Below, piece after piece: positions 16,523-23,880 of a stretch of 26,387 nt of DNA (position 1 is the first letter of the stretch; each line of letters opens with the position of its first letter). The stretch is from CAZNXJ01 sp964577115. Its GTDB lineage: Bacteria; Planctomycetota; Planctomycetia; Pirellulales; Pirellulaceae. A program made the position numbers and the translations under genes. Below the pieces are notes generated by a model. It had not been told where the DNA came from. It saw nothing but the letters and a program-made list of their open reading frames with translations, and did not search any database. The stretch covers positions 1-26,387 of the forward strand of contig CAZNXJ010000047.1 of assembly GCA_964577115.1 (NCBI GenBank), written 5' to 3'.

Positions 16523-16581
16523 CGGGGCCTCCCATGTTCGCAGCAAAGTGCGACAAAGGTGCCATCGTCGTGGACGGCACC
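16514..16581 (-). promoter_or_regulatory. Tad leader hairpins, including one competing with the terminator
   Basis: Three hairpins precede the terminator on the minus-strand RNA. H1 (16581-16558): GGTGCC/GGCACC, 6 bp, 12-base loop. H2 (16553-16538): TCGCA/TGCGA around a six-base loop CTTTGC. H3 (16532-16514): GGAGGC/GCCTCC, 6 bp, seven-base loop CCCGAAT. The second arm of H3 lies inside the first arm of the terminator, so H3 and the full terminator exclude each other. This is antiterminator geometry, though H3 alone is much weaker than the terminator. The A1/G4 hexaloop signature known for ANTAR targets is not seen. The surrounding gap 16413-16774 holds no plausible gene. Confidence 0.5.
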
Positions 16582-16587
16582 CACTGA

Positions 16588-16616
16588 ACGCTAGATTACG
16601 GCCACTTGGAAGTCAA
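16588..16616 (-). promoter_or_regulatory. Candidate promoter for the tad leader
   Basis: Minus-strand TTGACT (16616-16611), a 17-base spacer and TAGCGT (16593-16588). The -35 matches the consensus at five of six positions, the -10 at only three. A start 6-8 bases further on would fall at about 16581, exactly at the first leader hairpin. No sigma-70-like pair was found between the terminator and tadZ. Confidence 0.3.
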
Positions 16617-16774
16617 ATTATGCCGGTGATTTTCCCTCTGAAGAGGCGTGGGTGAACCTGCAGCGTCACGCTTCCCGAACGATGGTGCAACAAGCGGTGC
16701 ACTTCGGCGCTGCGTCCGGAACGCCCGTGAGAAACTGGCCGAGCGCAACAAACGTCCAGTTGATAGGTTCGGCC

Positions 16775-18247
16775 TTAGCCGGTCAGCGGGAAATAGACCG
16801 AAAACGTACTTCCTTTGCCGACCTCACTTACAACGTCGATGAAGCCACCATTTTGGCGCACGAGTTCAAACACGACGGCCAAGCCCAATCCGCTGCCGTG
16901 ACCATTCTTCGTCGTAAACAACGGCTGAAAGATACGCGATTGCGTAGAGTCGTCTATGCCCTTACCGTCGTCCCGCACGCTCACAACGGCATAGTTTCCC
17001 GCCGGCAACTGACCGGTGGTAATCGCCGCTGGATCATCAATGGTGCATCGATTTACACAAATCGTAATGTGACCGCATGGGCCTACCGCATCCCGTGCAT
17101 TGACGACCAGATTCAAGATGATCTGCGTGACCTGAGCTTCGTTCGCTTCGACAATGCATGGCTGCGCGCCGATCTCCGCGGTCAGGTGGACACCACCGCC
17201 GGCGAGTCTCCTCAACATGCCCTCCGCAGCGCGGACGAGCGCTACTAGGTCACATGGTTCTCCTGTGATTACCGATTCCTTGGCGAATGCCATCAGCTGT
17301 TTGTTCAAATCGGTCGCCCGATCAACCGCCAGCTGCATATCGGTGAGTATCTCCTCGACGTACGGCTGTATCGGGCGTTTTCTAATCAAGTCCACCCCAC
17401 CCGTGACAACCGTCAGCAAGTTAACGACATCATGAGCAATCCCTGCTAATCGAAAAGCCAGAGGCTTCAGCGTTGTTGTTGAGAGTCCAGCCGGATCATC
17501 GGATAGGGGAACCTCCCGTGGTGACAACTCGCGGACCACGGCTAGCCGGGACTGCGTATTTTTCCAAAGAAAGTCAATGGCCCATAGATCGACCGGCCTT
17601 GTCTCTCCCCCACGCACCACAGTGAACTGGGAGGTCGCTTTCCCATCAGCAGCAAGACCGGCCAATGAACCTGCGAAGTCTTCGAGAGACGTGCCGAACA
17701 ACTTCTCAGCGGCTCGATTGACGAAGAGAACCTGCCCGCCTAAATCCACCACAAGAATACCGTCCGGAAGGCACATCAGCAGAGCGGCCATTGCCAACCG
17801 CTCTTCTTGAAGTCTCCAGTTTTCGATCGTGTGTCGAATCGATCGAGCCAGCCAGGCGCCCTGCGAGTCCCACGTTCCTAAAACAGATTGGGCGCCACCA
17901 GCAAGAGCCGCGTTTCGCAATTCCTCGTTGGCAGTGCCGAACAGGGCGATGACTGGCGTGTGTGGTTGAGCTTGCCTCAGGCGTCGAATTCGCTCGATGC
18001 CTTCCTGGTCCGGCACATCCAGCTTGACAAGGATCGTATCCGGGCGCACATCGCTGCATGCGGCTAATGCATGTGCGAAGCTATTAGCCCGTACGATGGT
18101 GAATTCATTGACGGGTAGTTCGTATTCGGGGACACTCGTCAGCTGTTCGCTCGAATGCCGGGTTCGAGCAGAGCCCTCGTCTTCCACCAGTACAATACGA
18201 AGTGCACGGTCGGAGTCAAACGCTTCCGGAGGTGTGCGACAGTCCAT
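16775..18247 (-). CDS. Sensor histidine kinase with degenerate receiver and PAS domains
   Basis: A 490-residue, apparently soluble kinase with no membrane segment. Domain order: receiver-like domain (about 16-135), PAS-like domain (about 151-240), dimerisation/phosphoacceptor region with His 272 in LAGIAHDVVNLLTVV, and an HATPase domain with Asn box NLVVNARDAV (379-388), DDGKGID (426-432) and GSGLGLAVV (451-459). The kinase parts look functional. The receiver is not: acids remain in LVEDE, but the phosphoacceptor position is Lys 75 (ILVKLDVPD) and the usual KP is missing (VLGTWD), so it should not be phosphorylated. GAGG lies 8 bases before ATG 18247. It follows the ANTAR regulator by 150 bp on the same strand, so the pair is probably one two-component system reading cytoplasmic signals. 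Confidence 0.9.
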   Translation of the reverse strand: MDCRTPPEAFDSDRALRIVLVEDEGSARTRHSSEQLTSVPEYELPVNEFTIVRANSFAHALAACSDVRPDTILVKLDVPDQEGIERIRRLRQAQPHTPVIALFGTANEELRNAALAGGAQSVLGTWDSQGAWLARSIRHTIENWRLQEERLAMAALLMCLPDGILVVDLGGQVLFVNRAAEKLFGTSLEDFAGSLAGLAADGKATSQFTVVRGGETRPVDLWAIDFLWKNTQSRLAVVRELSPREVPLSDDPAGLSTTTLKPLAFRLAGIAHDVVNLLTVVTGGVDLIRKRPIQPYVEEILTDMQLAVDRATDLNKQLMAFAKESVITGEPCDLVALVRAAEGMLRRLAGGGVHLTAEIGAQPCIVEANEAQVTQIILNLVVNARDAVGPCGHITICVNRCTIDDPAAITTGQLPAGNYAVVSVRDDGKGIDDSTQSRIFQPLFTTKNGHGSGLGLAVVFELVRQNGGFIDVVSEVGKGSTFSVYFPLTG

Positions 18248-18340
18248 TGTTCACGCCTCGCGACGATGCCTGGTGGGGTGGAGCCATCGCCCCGCGCCGG
18301 CCTGTGCCTCCCATCCCGCATAATGCTGTAACGCCGCTGC

Positions 18341-18368
18341 CAAGAGTCCGCCTCTCATAACACTCTTG
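18341..18368 (-). other. Inverted repeat between regulator and kinase genes
   Basis: CAAGAGT (18341-18347) and ACTCTTG (18362-18368) form a perfect 7-bp stem around 14 bases, in the 150-bp gap between the ANTAR regulator stop and the kinase start. No T-run follows, so it is not a simple terminator; it might stabilise or process the transcript. Confidence 0.4.
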
Positions 18369-18397
18369 TGAAACGCCGGGCCATGCTAACTGCGGTG

Positions 18398-19036
18398 TCA
18401 GGGCGCAGCTGAATTCGTCGTGGAAGCCAACGCCTGTCGACTGGACTCCAAGTTGGTGAACGCTCCTTCCGCAAGCAATAAACTTCTCGCAACCTGGCCA
18501 AGCGGCTGCCCAGATTTACGTGCCATCGTGCGCAGTGTGTGGTACGCAACGGCCTCGTCAATGTTTCCTCGTTTCATGAGCACGCCCTTGGCTTGTTCGA
18601 CAACCGCGCGGTCAGCCAGCCGGCGACGTGCCGATTGAGCGTCTTCGTAGAGCGTCTGCATTTCACGGAAGCGTTTTAGGACGACCGGTATGGCGACGGC
18701 CAGATCGGCCTGCCGAAGGGGTTTGGCCAGATACGCCTGAACCGGACACATGCTGGCGCGCTCGATGGTCGGTTTGTCCTCGCAGGCGGAGATGACGATA
18801 ACGGGCACACGGTGGCTGCGCGAGAAAGTCTCGGCCGCCGTGAGTCCATCCATGCCACGCAGCCGGATATCTAGGATCACCATGTCGGGACGACACTGAA
18901 TAACCTGCTCGACCAGGTCTTCCCCCGTCACAACTTCAGCGATAACACTGTGCCCGAGACTCTCGACATAACGCCGCATGGTTCGAAGCACCAGTTCGTC
19001 GTCTTCGGCCAGCACGATCCTTAACGCCTTGCCCAT
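18398..19036 (-). CDS. ANTAR-domain response regulator (transcription antiterminator)
   Basis: A 212-residue AmiR/NasR/EutV-type regulator: an N-terminal receiver (1-125) and a C-terminal ANTAR RNA-binding domain (about 137-190). The receiver is intact: EDD at 11-13, phosphoacceptor Asp 56 in DMVILDI, and AKP with Lys 105. ANTAR is recognised from RRRLADRAVVEQAKGVLMKR and the following helices (DEAVAYHTLRTMARKSG). In this family phosphorylation drives dimerisation and RNA binding that prevents a terminator from forming. AAGGA lies 6-7 bases before ATG 19036. It is followed by a histidine kinase gene, then by a terminator-bearing leader and the tad genes, which are therefore the first candidate target. 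The link to tad is inference; the protein family is clear. Confidence 0.93.
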   Translation of the reverse strand: MGKALRIVLAEDDELVLRTMRRYVESLGHSVIAEVVTGEDLVEQVIQCRPDMVILDIRLRGMDGLTAAETFSRSHRVPVIVISACEDKPTIERASMCPVQAYLAKPLRQADLAVAIPVVLKRFREMQTLYEDAQSARRRLADRAVVEQAKGVLMKRGNIDEAVAYHTLRTMARKSGQPLGQVARSLLLAEGAFTNLESSRQALASTTNSAAP

Positions 19037-19821
19037 AAACGTTCCTTTGTGCTGTGGCGGAATGTCTCCCGAGACCTGTTACACCGTAGCAGCGGTCTTG
19101 GTTAGCCTTCGATCTGCTCGCTGCCGTTGGTTCGAGCAGATTCCTTTCAGTGATCACTCCAGAGAACCGCGCAGCTGCGAGCGGCTGCGCCGCGTGCAAC
19201 GCGCGCAACTCGTTCCTTGTGCGAGGGATTTGAGGAGCGACTCAGCGGAAAATGGGAAATTTGCCCGAATAGAACGGATGCGGCGCCATCACGCGGCAGT
19301 GCGGCGGCGAAACAACCGCTCCACGTTTCCCTACAAGGAGCGACGACCGGCCCATTGGTCGCGAGAACAGCAAATGCGACAACCGAGTGTTTGCGCCTAC
19401 GGTACGAGCCATAGAACTCACATGGCCTTCAAAGAGAGGGTGTTGGTCACCCGGGGGCAGGCAGGCTTACTACGAAGTATGTACCCCACATTTTCGAGTT
19501 GGCAAATGTCGTATCGTAGAATTCCGCTTGTACCTGGCGCTTTCAACCGCGTGGAACGATTTGACGAGCGGTAGAGGCCGCCTTGGTCGGAGGACGGTGT
19601 ATCTTCCTCAACCGGTAATCTTTACGAGTCGGGCGTTTCCCATACGCAGGCGACGGGCCGGTGCAGCACGCGGTGTCTATTGACTTCTCATCCGTTACCG
19701 GCCATTTCCGCTTTGGTCCCGTAGCCCTCACGCTCGCCAACCAAGCAGCCGAAACTGTTCGCCATTCGATTTTGATCCGGGCAGCGACACCGAGTAACAC
19801 GGTCCGTCGCCGGCGACGCTA
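19037..19821. other. Long intergenic stretch upstream of the ANTAR regulator
   Basis: A 785-bp gap with no convincing gene on either strand. It holds the upstream region of the regulator gene; a 12-bp dyad GTCTCCCGAGAC at 19064-19075, 28 bases before the start codon, could be an operator or part of the leader. A short hairpin GGGTG/CACCC lies at 19438-19452. Short open frames (for example 19661-19888 + and 19543-19800 -) lack ribosome binding sites and recognisable features. The gap is also downstream of the oxidoreductase gene, but no terminator-like hairpin was found there. Confidence 0.45.
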
Positions 19822-20907
19822 TCACGAGTCCGTTGGCAGCCCGCAGGCTTCGAGCAAGATCGTCTGCACGGTCAGGTCGTGTTCGTAAGAAAAGTCATTC
19901 GTCTTTTCCCCACGTATAGTCCGCGCCATGTCGTCGGCATCCGCCACATAACGGGTGTACTTGGGTAGCGCGATCTCTTGATAGCCCCTTTGATACGCGC
20001 CGCGCGGCCGGTCCAATGCCAGGCGAATCGTCGGCTGGTCGAGTGGCTGGATGTGAGCCGTCCCCTCGGTCCCGCACACCACCAGATGACGCCGCGCAAA
20101 GCCCTCGACCTCCAGCGCGCTCGATTTGACCGAGGCCGTGGCGCTCGGATACTGGAGCACGGCCAGCATGTTATCGAGCAGCCCGTCTGGCTGCGCACCG
20201 ACGTGCTGCGCAAACGGCGTAACTCGCATCGGCTTTCCGAGCACGCCGACGACCAGATCGATCACATGGCAACCTAATTCGAACATGATGCCGCCACGGA
20301 AACGTGCGAGTTGCTTCCGCGTCTCCGGATCGACCACCTTGCTCATTACGGCGTGCACTTCGAAGACATCCCCGAGCCACCGCTGCTCGAGCCACTCGCG
20401 CAGCAGCACGATGGCCGGGTTGTAGCGGTACATGTATCCCATCTGGAGCAACAGCTGTTGCCTTTCCGCGGCCGCGAGGATACGGCGAAACTGCGACAGG
20501 GACTCTCCAGCGGGTTTGTCCAAGTGAACGTGCTTTCCAGCGGCGATGCACATCTCGGCCGTATCCAGGAGGTGTTCAACCCGCGTCTCGACGAGAACAG
20601 CGGCCAGGTCGGGAATATTCAGCAGCTGCTCGTGCGTCATCCAGGGCAGGCCGCGAAACACCTCTTGCGACTCGGCCTCGCGGCGCAGCTGCGCGTCGGG
20701 TTCGACGATTCCAACCACCTCGTAATCGGGCGAGGCGCGATATACGGCCAGCTTTGTGGCATGGGCGTGCCCGACGCCGATCTGGCCAATTTTGATCCGC
20801 GGTCGCTCGCGCTCCGCAGCCGATGCGCGCTGAGCGAATCGGCCCAGGGCCGTACCGAGCAGCGCCCCTCCGGTGACCTGAAGTACGTTCCGCCGACTTA
20901 GCGCCAT
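19822..20907 (-). CDS. Tat-exported Gfo/Idh/MocA family oxidoreductase
   Basis: An NAD(P)-dependent sugar or sugar-alcohol oxidoreductase of 361 residues, predicted to be exported folded with its cofactor. Twin-arginine leader at the N-terminus: SRRNVLQVTGGALLGTAL. The Rossmann entry is GQIGVGHAH (about 41-49). The family lysine motif is DKPAGES at about 130-136 (Asp replaces the common Glu of EKP), and GCHVIDLV begins near 212, containing the usual catalytic-region His. Length fits the family. Start: ATG 20907 is preferred over ATG 20913 because GAGGAG sits 7 bases from the former and only one base from the latter. Substrate cannot be told. Divergent from a small membrane-protein gene. Confidence 0.9.
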   Translation of the reverse strand: MALSRRNVLQVTGGALLGTALGRFAQRASAAERERPRIKIGQIGVGHAHATKLAVYRASPDYEVVGIVEPDAQLRREAESQEVFRGLPWMTHEQLLNIPDLAAVLVETRVEHLLDTAEMCIAAGKHVHLDKPAGESLSQFRRILAAAERQQLLLQMGYMYRYNPAIVLLREWLEQRWLGDVFEVHAVMSKVVDPETRKQLARFRGGIMFELGCHVIDLVVGVLGKPMRVTPFAQHVGAQPDGLLDNMLAVLQYPSATASVKSSALEVEGFARRHLVVCGTEGTAHIQPLDQPTIRLALDRPRGAYQRGYQEIALPKYTRYVADADDMARTIRGEKTNDFSYEHDLTVQTILLEACGLPTDS

Positions 20908-21055
20908 CGTCATGCTCCTCTTGTTCCTGGTCTTTGTTTACCTGACTTAATCGCATGGCGCTTGAGCGACGGCTCCTGGCAGGCCAAGCTTTCCGCCACT
21001 CACACCGTGTTTGGCATGCTGCGTGCCGCATTTAACGTGTGAGGAGTTCAACATC

Positions 21056-21295
21056 ATGAGCACGATAAACCGCAGCAGCAGAGAGATTCGCGCACGCTTC
21101 GCCCGCATCGCGAGGTACAGCCCGCTCCGTCGCCCGAGTCCTGACAGTCGGACGTATTTGACCGCCATCGGCATCTTGTTGATGATACTCGCCATCATCG
21201 TCGTCGGAACCGTTACGATTAACTTACTCTCGGACGTCATGGCGCCCTATTCCGAGCAGGCAACCGAGTTGTCACAGCCGATCGTAAGCTACTGA
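21056..21295 (+). CDS. Small single-pass membrane protein, unknown function
   Basis: I do not recognise this 79-residue protein, but it looks real. GAGGAG lies 9 bases before ATG 21056. The product has a basic, Arg-rich N-terminal half (about residues 6-30), one clear membrane helix (about 37-60, LTAIGILLMILAIIVVGTV) and a short acidic tail. The positive-inside pattern predicts a cytoplasmic N-terminus. The frame is open further upstream to 21011, but the ribosome binding site decides the start. It lies 148 bp from the divergent oxidoreductase and 250 bp before the DUF1501 gene on the same strand, so it may be transcribed alone or with the latter. Confidence 0.7.
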   Translation: MSTINRSSREIRARFARIARYSPLRRPSPDSRTYLTAIGILLMILAIIVVGTVTINLLSDVMAPYSEQATELSQPIVSY

Positions 21296-21545
21296 CCAGG
21301 CCGAACCGCCTCGCGATTTGCCAGATCGCTACCATCCTCCCCGCGTTACCAACCATCCCGGGCGCGCTGATCGATGGCGAGCGACAAGGGAAGTCTTCCC
21401 GGCCCCTTGTCCCCCGCATCCCTACTGGTTCGCGCCCATCGACGTCGCACAAGGCGAACCCCGGCGATCGATAGCCGCTTGCCAGAGCGTTTGTTATGCT
21501 GGACGCGATTCCTTCAGAGCCAACCACGAGAGCGGGCTTGACGAC

Positions 21546-22889
21546 ATGCTGACGATTCTGGGACGAGCCGATCGGCGCCAACGTTTTTGCAATGGACTGA
21601 ATCGACGCGATGTGCTGCGCATTGGAACGCTAGGGCTGGGCGGTCTTACGCTGCCTCAGCTGCTTCGCGCCGAGGCGGAAGCGGGACGCCCGTCGCATAA
21701 GTCGCTGATCATGCTTTACCTTTGTGGTGGGCCTCCCCATCAGGACATGTATGATCTGAAGGATGCGGCCCCCGCCGAGATCCGCGGTCCCTTCCGGGCC
21801 ATTCCGACGAATGTGCCCGGTATCGAAATCTGCGAGCATCTGCCGCAGCTTGCGCGGATTATGGACAAGCTGGTACCGATTCGCTCGCTGGTCGGCGCCA
21901 TCGATGCTCACTACAGCTACCAGTGCATGACGGGCCATCATGAACGGCAGGCACCGGCCGGGGGCTGGCCTTCCATTGGGTCCGTGGTGTCCCACTTCGA
22001 GGGACCGGTGAGCCCGGGCATACCCCCCTTCATCAGTCTCTGCTATACGACGCAGCACAAGCCGTACAACGAGCCGGGGCCAGGCTTCCTAGGGCTCGGC
22101 CACGATTCCTTTCGCCCGACGGGCCCTAGCCGCGACGATATGGTCCTGCAAGGCATTACGAGTGACCGCCTGGCGAATCGCCGTGGCCTGCTGCAAGCGT
22201 TCGATCGCTTCCGGCGCGAAGCGGATGCGAGCGGCCGGATGAGCGGCATGGATGTCTTTACGCAGCGAGCGATGGGAATCCTTACGTCCTCCGGTCTCTT
22301 CGAGGCGCTCGACATTTCGAAGGAAGATCGTCGGACGCGCGAACGTTACGGTGAAGGTGACGAGAAGCAACCCAAAGGCGACGCTGCGCCGCGCGTTCCT
22401 CAGAATCTGCTCGTCGCGCGCCGCCTCGTCGAGGCCGGAGCCCGAGTCGTTACGCTGAACTACAGCTTCTGGGATTGGCACGGCAATAATTTCAGGCACG
22501 CTGAGGAAGAACTGCCTGTCTTTGATCGAGCGGTCTCCGCGCTAGTAGAAGACCTGCACGAGCGCGGCCTGGACAAGGATGTGACGGTTATTGCGTGGGG
22601 TGAGTTTGGGCGCACACCGATGATTAACAAAGACGCGGGCCGCGACCACTGGCCACGCGTAACGTGTGCTTTGATGGCTGGCGGCGGAATGCGCACCGGT
22701 CAGGTGATTGGCGTCACGGACCGGCTCGGTGGTGAAGTGGTCGAGCGGCCGGTGACGTTCCAGGAAGTCTTCGCCACGCTCTACCACAACCTTGGCATCA
22801 ACCTCGAATCGCAGCGACTCTTTGATTTCCGCGGGCGTCCCCAAAACATCGTCGATCCCTCCGCCCGCCCGCTCAGCGAACTCGTTTAA
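21546..22889 (+). CDS. DUF1501 family exported protein
   Basis: A 447-residue DUF1501 protein, a sulfatase/alkaline-phosphatase-like fold greatly expanded in planctomycetes. It has a twin-arginine-like leader (NRRDVLRIGTLGLGGLTLPQ, ending near residue 40). Diagnostic segments: MLYLCGGPPHQDMYDLK, which matches the usual opening of the domain, GPFRAIPTNVPGIEICEHLP, the middle segment DWHGNNF, and near the C-terminus IAWGEFGRTP followed by GRDHWP. Start: ATG 21546 is chosen because the domain leader begins just after it; an in-frame start at 21318 would add 76 residues unlike any leader. In planctomycetes this family is often beside DUF1549/DUF1553 cytochrome-like genes, but no such partner is present here. 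The biochemical role is not known. Confidence 0.92.
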   Translation: MLTILGRADRRQRFCNGLNRRDVLRIGTLGLGGLTLPQLLRAEAEAGRPSHKSLIMLYLCGGPPHQDMYDLKDAAPAEIRGPFRAIPTNVPGIEICEHLPQLARIMDKLVPIRSLVGAIDAHYSYQCMTGHHERQAPAGGWPSIGSVVSHFEGPVSPGIPPFISLCYTTQHKPYNEPGPGFLGLGHDSFRPTGPSRDDMVLQGITSDRLANRRGLLQAFDRFRREADASGRMSGMDVFTQRAMGILTSSGLFEALDISKEDRRTRERYGEGDEKQPKGDAAPRVPQNLLVARRLVEAGARVVTLNYSFWDWHGNNFRHAEEELPVFDRAVSALVEDLHERGLDKDVTVIAWGEFGRTPMINKDAGRDHWPRVTCALMAGGGMRTGQVIGVTDRLGGEVVERPVTFQEVFATLYHNLGINLESQRLFDFRGRPQNIVDPSARPLSELV

Positions 22890-23229
22890 CAACCGTTTGC
22901 GAACACCGAATCGCAATTTCCCAGTGAATCTCCTGCACTCGCTCGGTGTTCCAGCGAGGACGAGGGCGTGCTTGTTCGCGCGCCGCTGCGCCCCATGCGG
23001 AGAGCGCGCATGGTCGGCGTGCAGGCGAGGTGGCAGGCGAGGTCGCGGAGTTCCCTCGCTAGCGCTTCGAGCGTGCCTGGAAAGCCGTTAGGGAGGTGAA
23101 GCCGAACGCGATGGGCGACCGTCCGGCGGGACTTCTCGTCTCGTCGTCGATGCACTTACATCGCAGCGGCAGTACAATCCTCGTAATCCCCTGGGATCCG
23201 TTGCGTCCGGCTACCGCGAAGCGTGCCGC
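22890..23229. other. GC-rich intergenic gap before the sigma factor gene
   Basis: A 340-bp gap with no gene I can support. A minus-strand frame (22886-23155) includes a protein-like piece around LPNGFPGTLEALARELRDLA but has no ribosome binding site and overlaps the DUF1501 stop, so it may be a relic. Short GC-rich inverted segments around 22977-23011 (GCGCGC stretches) were noted. No promoter for the sigma factor gene could be assigned. Confidence 0.4.
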
Positions 23230-23787
23230 ATGTCTGACGTTACGCGCCTACTCTCGAAGATCGACGCCGGTGATCCGACAGCGGCGGAGCAATTGCTGCC
23301 GCTGGTCTATGACGAATTGAGGAAGTTGGCGGCCGCCAAACTGATCCACGAGAAACCCGGGCAGACTCTTCAGGCGACGGCGCTCGTACATGAAGCCTAT
23401 GTGCGTCTAGTGGATCGCAACGACGCACAAGCCTGGAACAGCCGGGGGCATTTCTTCGCGGCAGTTGCCGAAGCAATGCGGCGGATTCTGGTCGATCAGG
23501 CTCGCCGTCACAAAGCAGCGAAGCGAGGGGGCGATCGGGTGCGACACGAGTTGCACGAGTCGGCCATTATTTCCAAGCGACCGGGGGCGGAACTACTGGC
23601 GGTGAACGAAGTACTGGATCAATTGGCAGCTACCGATCCAGTGGCGGCCAATCTTGTGAAGCTGCGTTTTTTCGCAGGGCTCAGCATGGCCGAAACAGCC
23701 GCCGCGTTGGGCATTTCCGTCCGGACGGCCACGGATGTCTGGGCATACGCCCGGGCGTGGCTGCATATGCGGTTACGGGCAGAGTAG
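23230..23787 (+). CDS. Planctomycete-type ECF RNA polymerase sigma factor
   Basis: A 185-residue extracytoplasmic-function sigma factor of the Sigma70_ECF (PF07638) kind common in planctomycetes. Region 2 contains QLLPLVYDELRKLAAAKL and ATALVHEAYVRLVD, then HFFAAVAEAMRRILVDQAR, the hallmark stretch of this group. Region 4 has LVKLRFFAGLSMAETAAALG and SVRTATDVWAYARAWL, the DNA-binding helix-turn-helix. No anti-sigma gene is adjacent; instead a Ser/Thr kinase gene starts 93 bp downstream on the same strand, and in this phylum such kinases are thought to control the sigma factor. No good ribosome binding site precedes ATG 23230. Confidence 0.94.
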   Translation: MSDVTRLLSKIDAGDPTAAEQLLPLVYDELRKLAAAKLIHEKPGQTLQATALVHEAYVRLVDRNDAQAWNSRGHFFAAVAEAMRRILVDQARRHKAAKRGGDRVRHELHESAIISKRPGAELLAVNEVLDQLAATDPVAANLVKLRFFAGLSMAETAAALGISVRTATDVWAYARAWLHMRLRAE

Positions 23788-23880
23788 ATCGCCTGCTCGC
23801 TGTTTTTGCATTTTTTCTTTGCCGATTTTGCTCCGCGTTTACGCACTGTGGATAGGTCCCAACTTCCCGGGCAGCCTGCC

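Noticed and set aside
16413..16774. Cyclic-di-GMP riboswitch in the tad leader
   Set aside because: Considered because Tad pili are often tied to c-di-GMP, but no match to the conserved core segments of the GEMM-type motifs was seen on the minus strand.
16652..17248. 198-codon open frame on the plus strand
   Set aside because: It overlaps the kinase ATPase domain on the opposite strand and has no initiation signal or recognisable domain.
20311..20901. 196-codon open frame on the plus strand
   Set aside because: It is antisense to the Gfo/Idh/MocA oxidoreductase, which has a full set of family motifs and a ribosome binding site.
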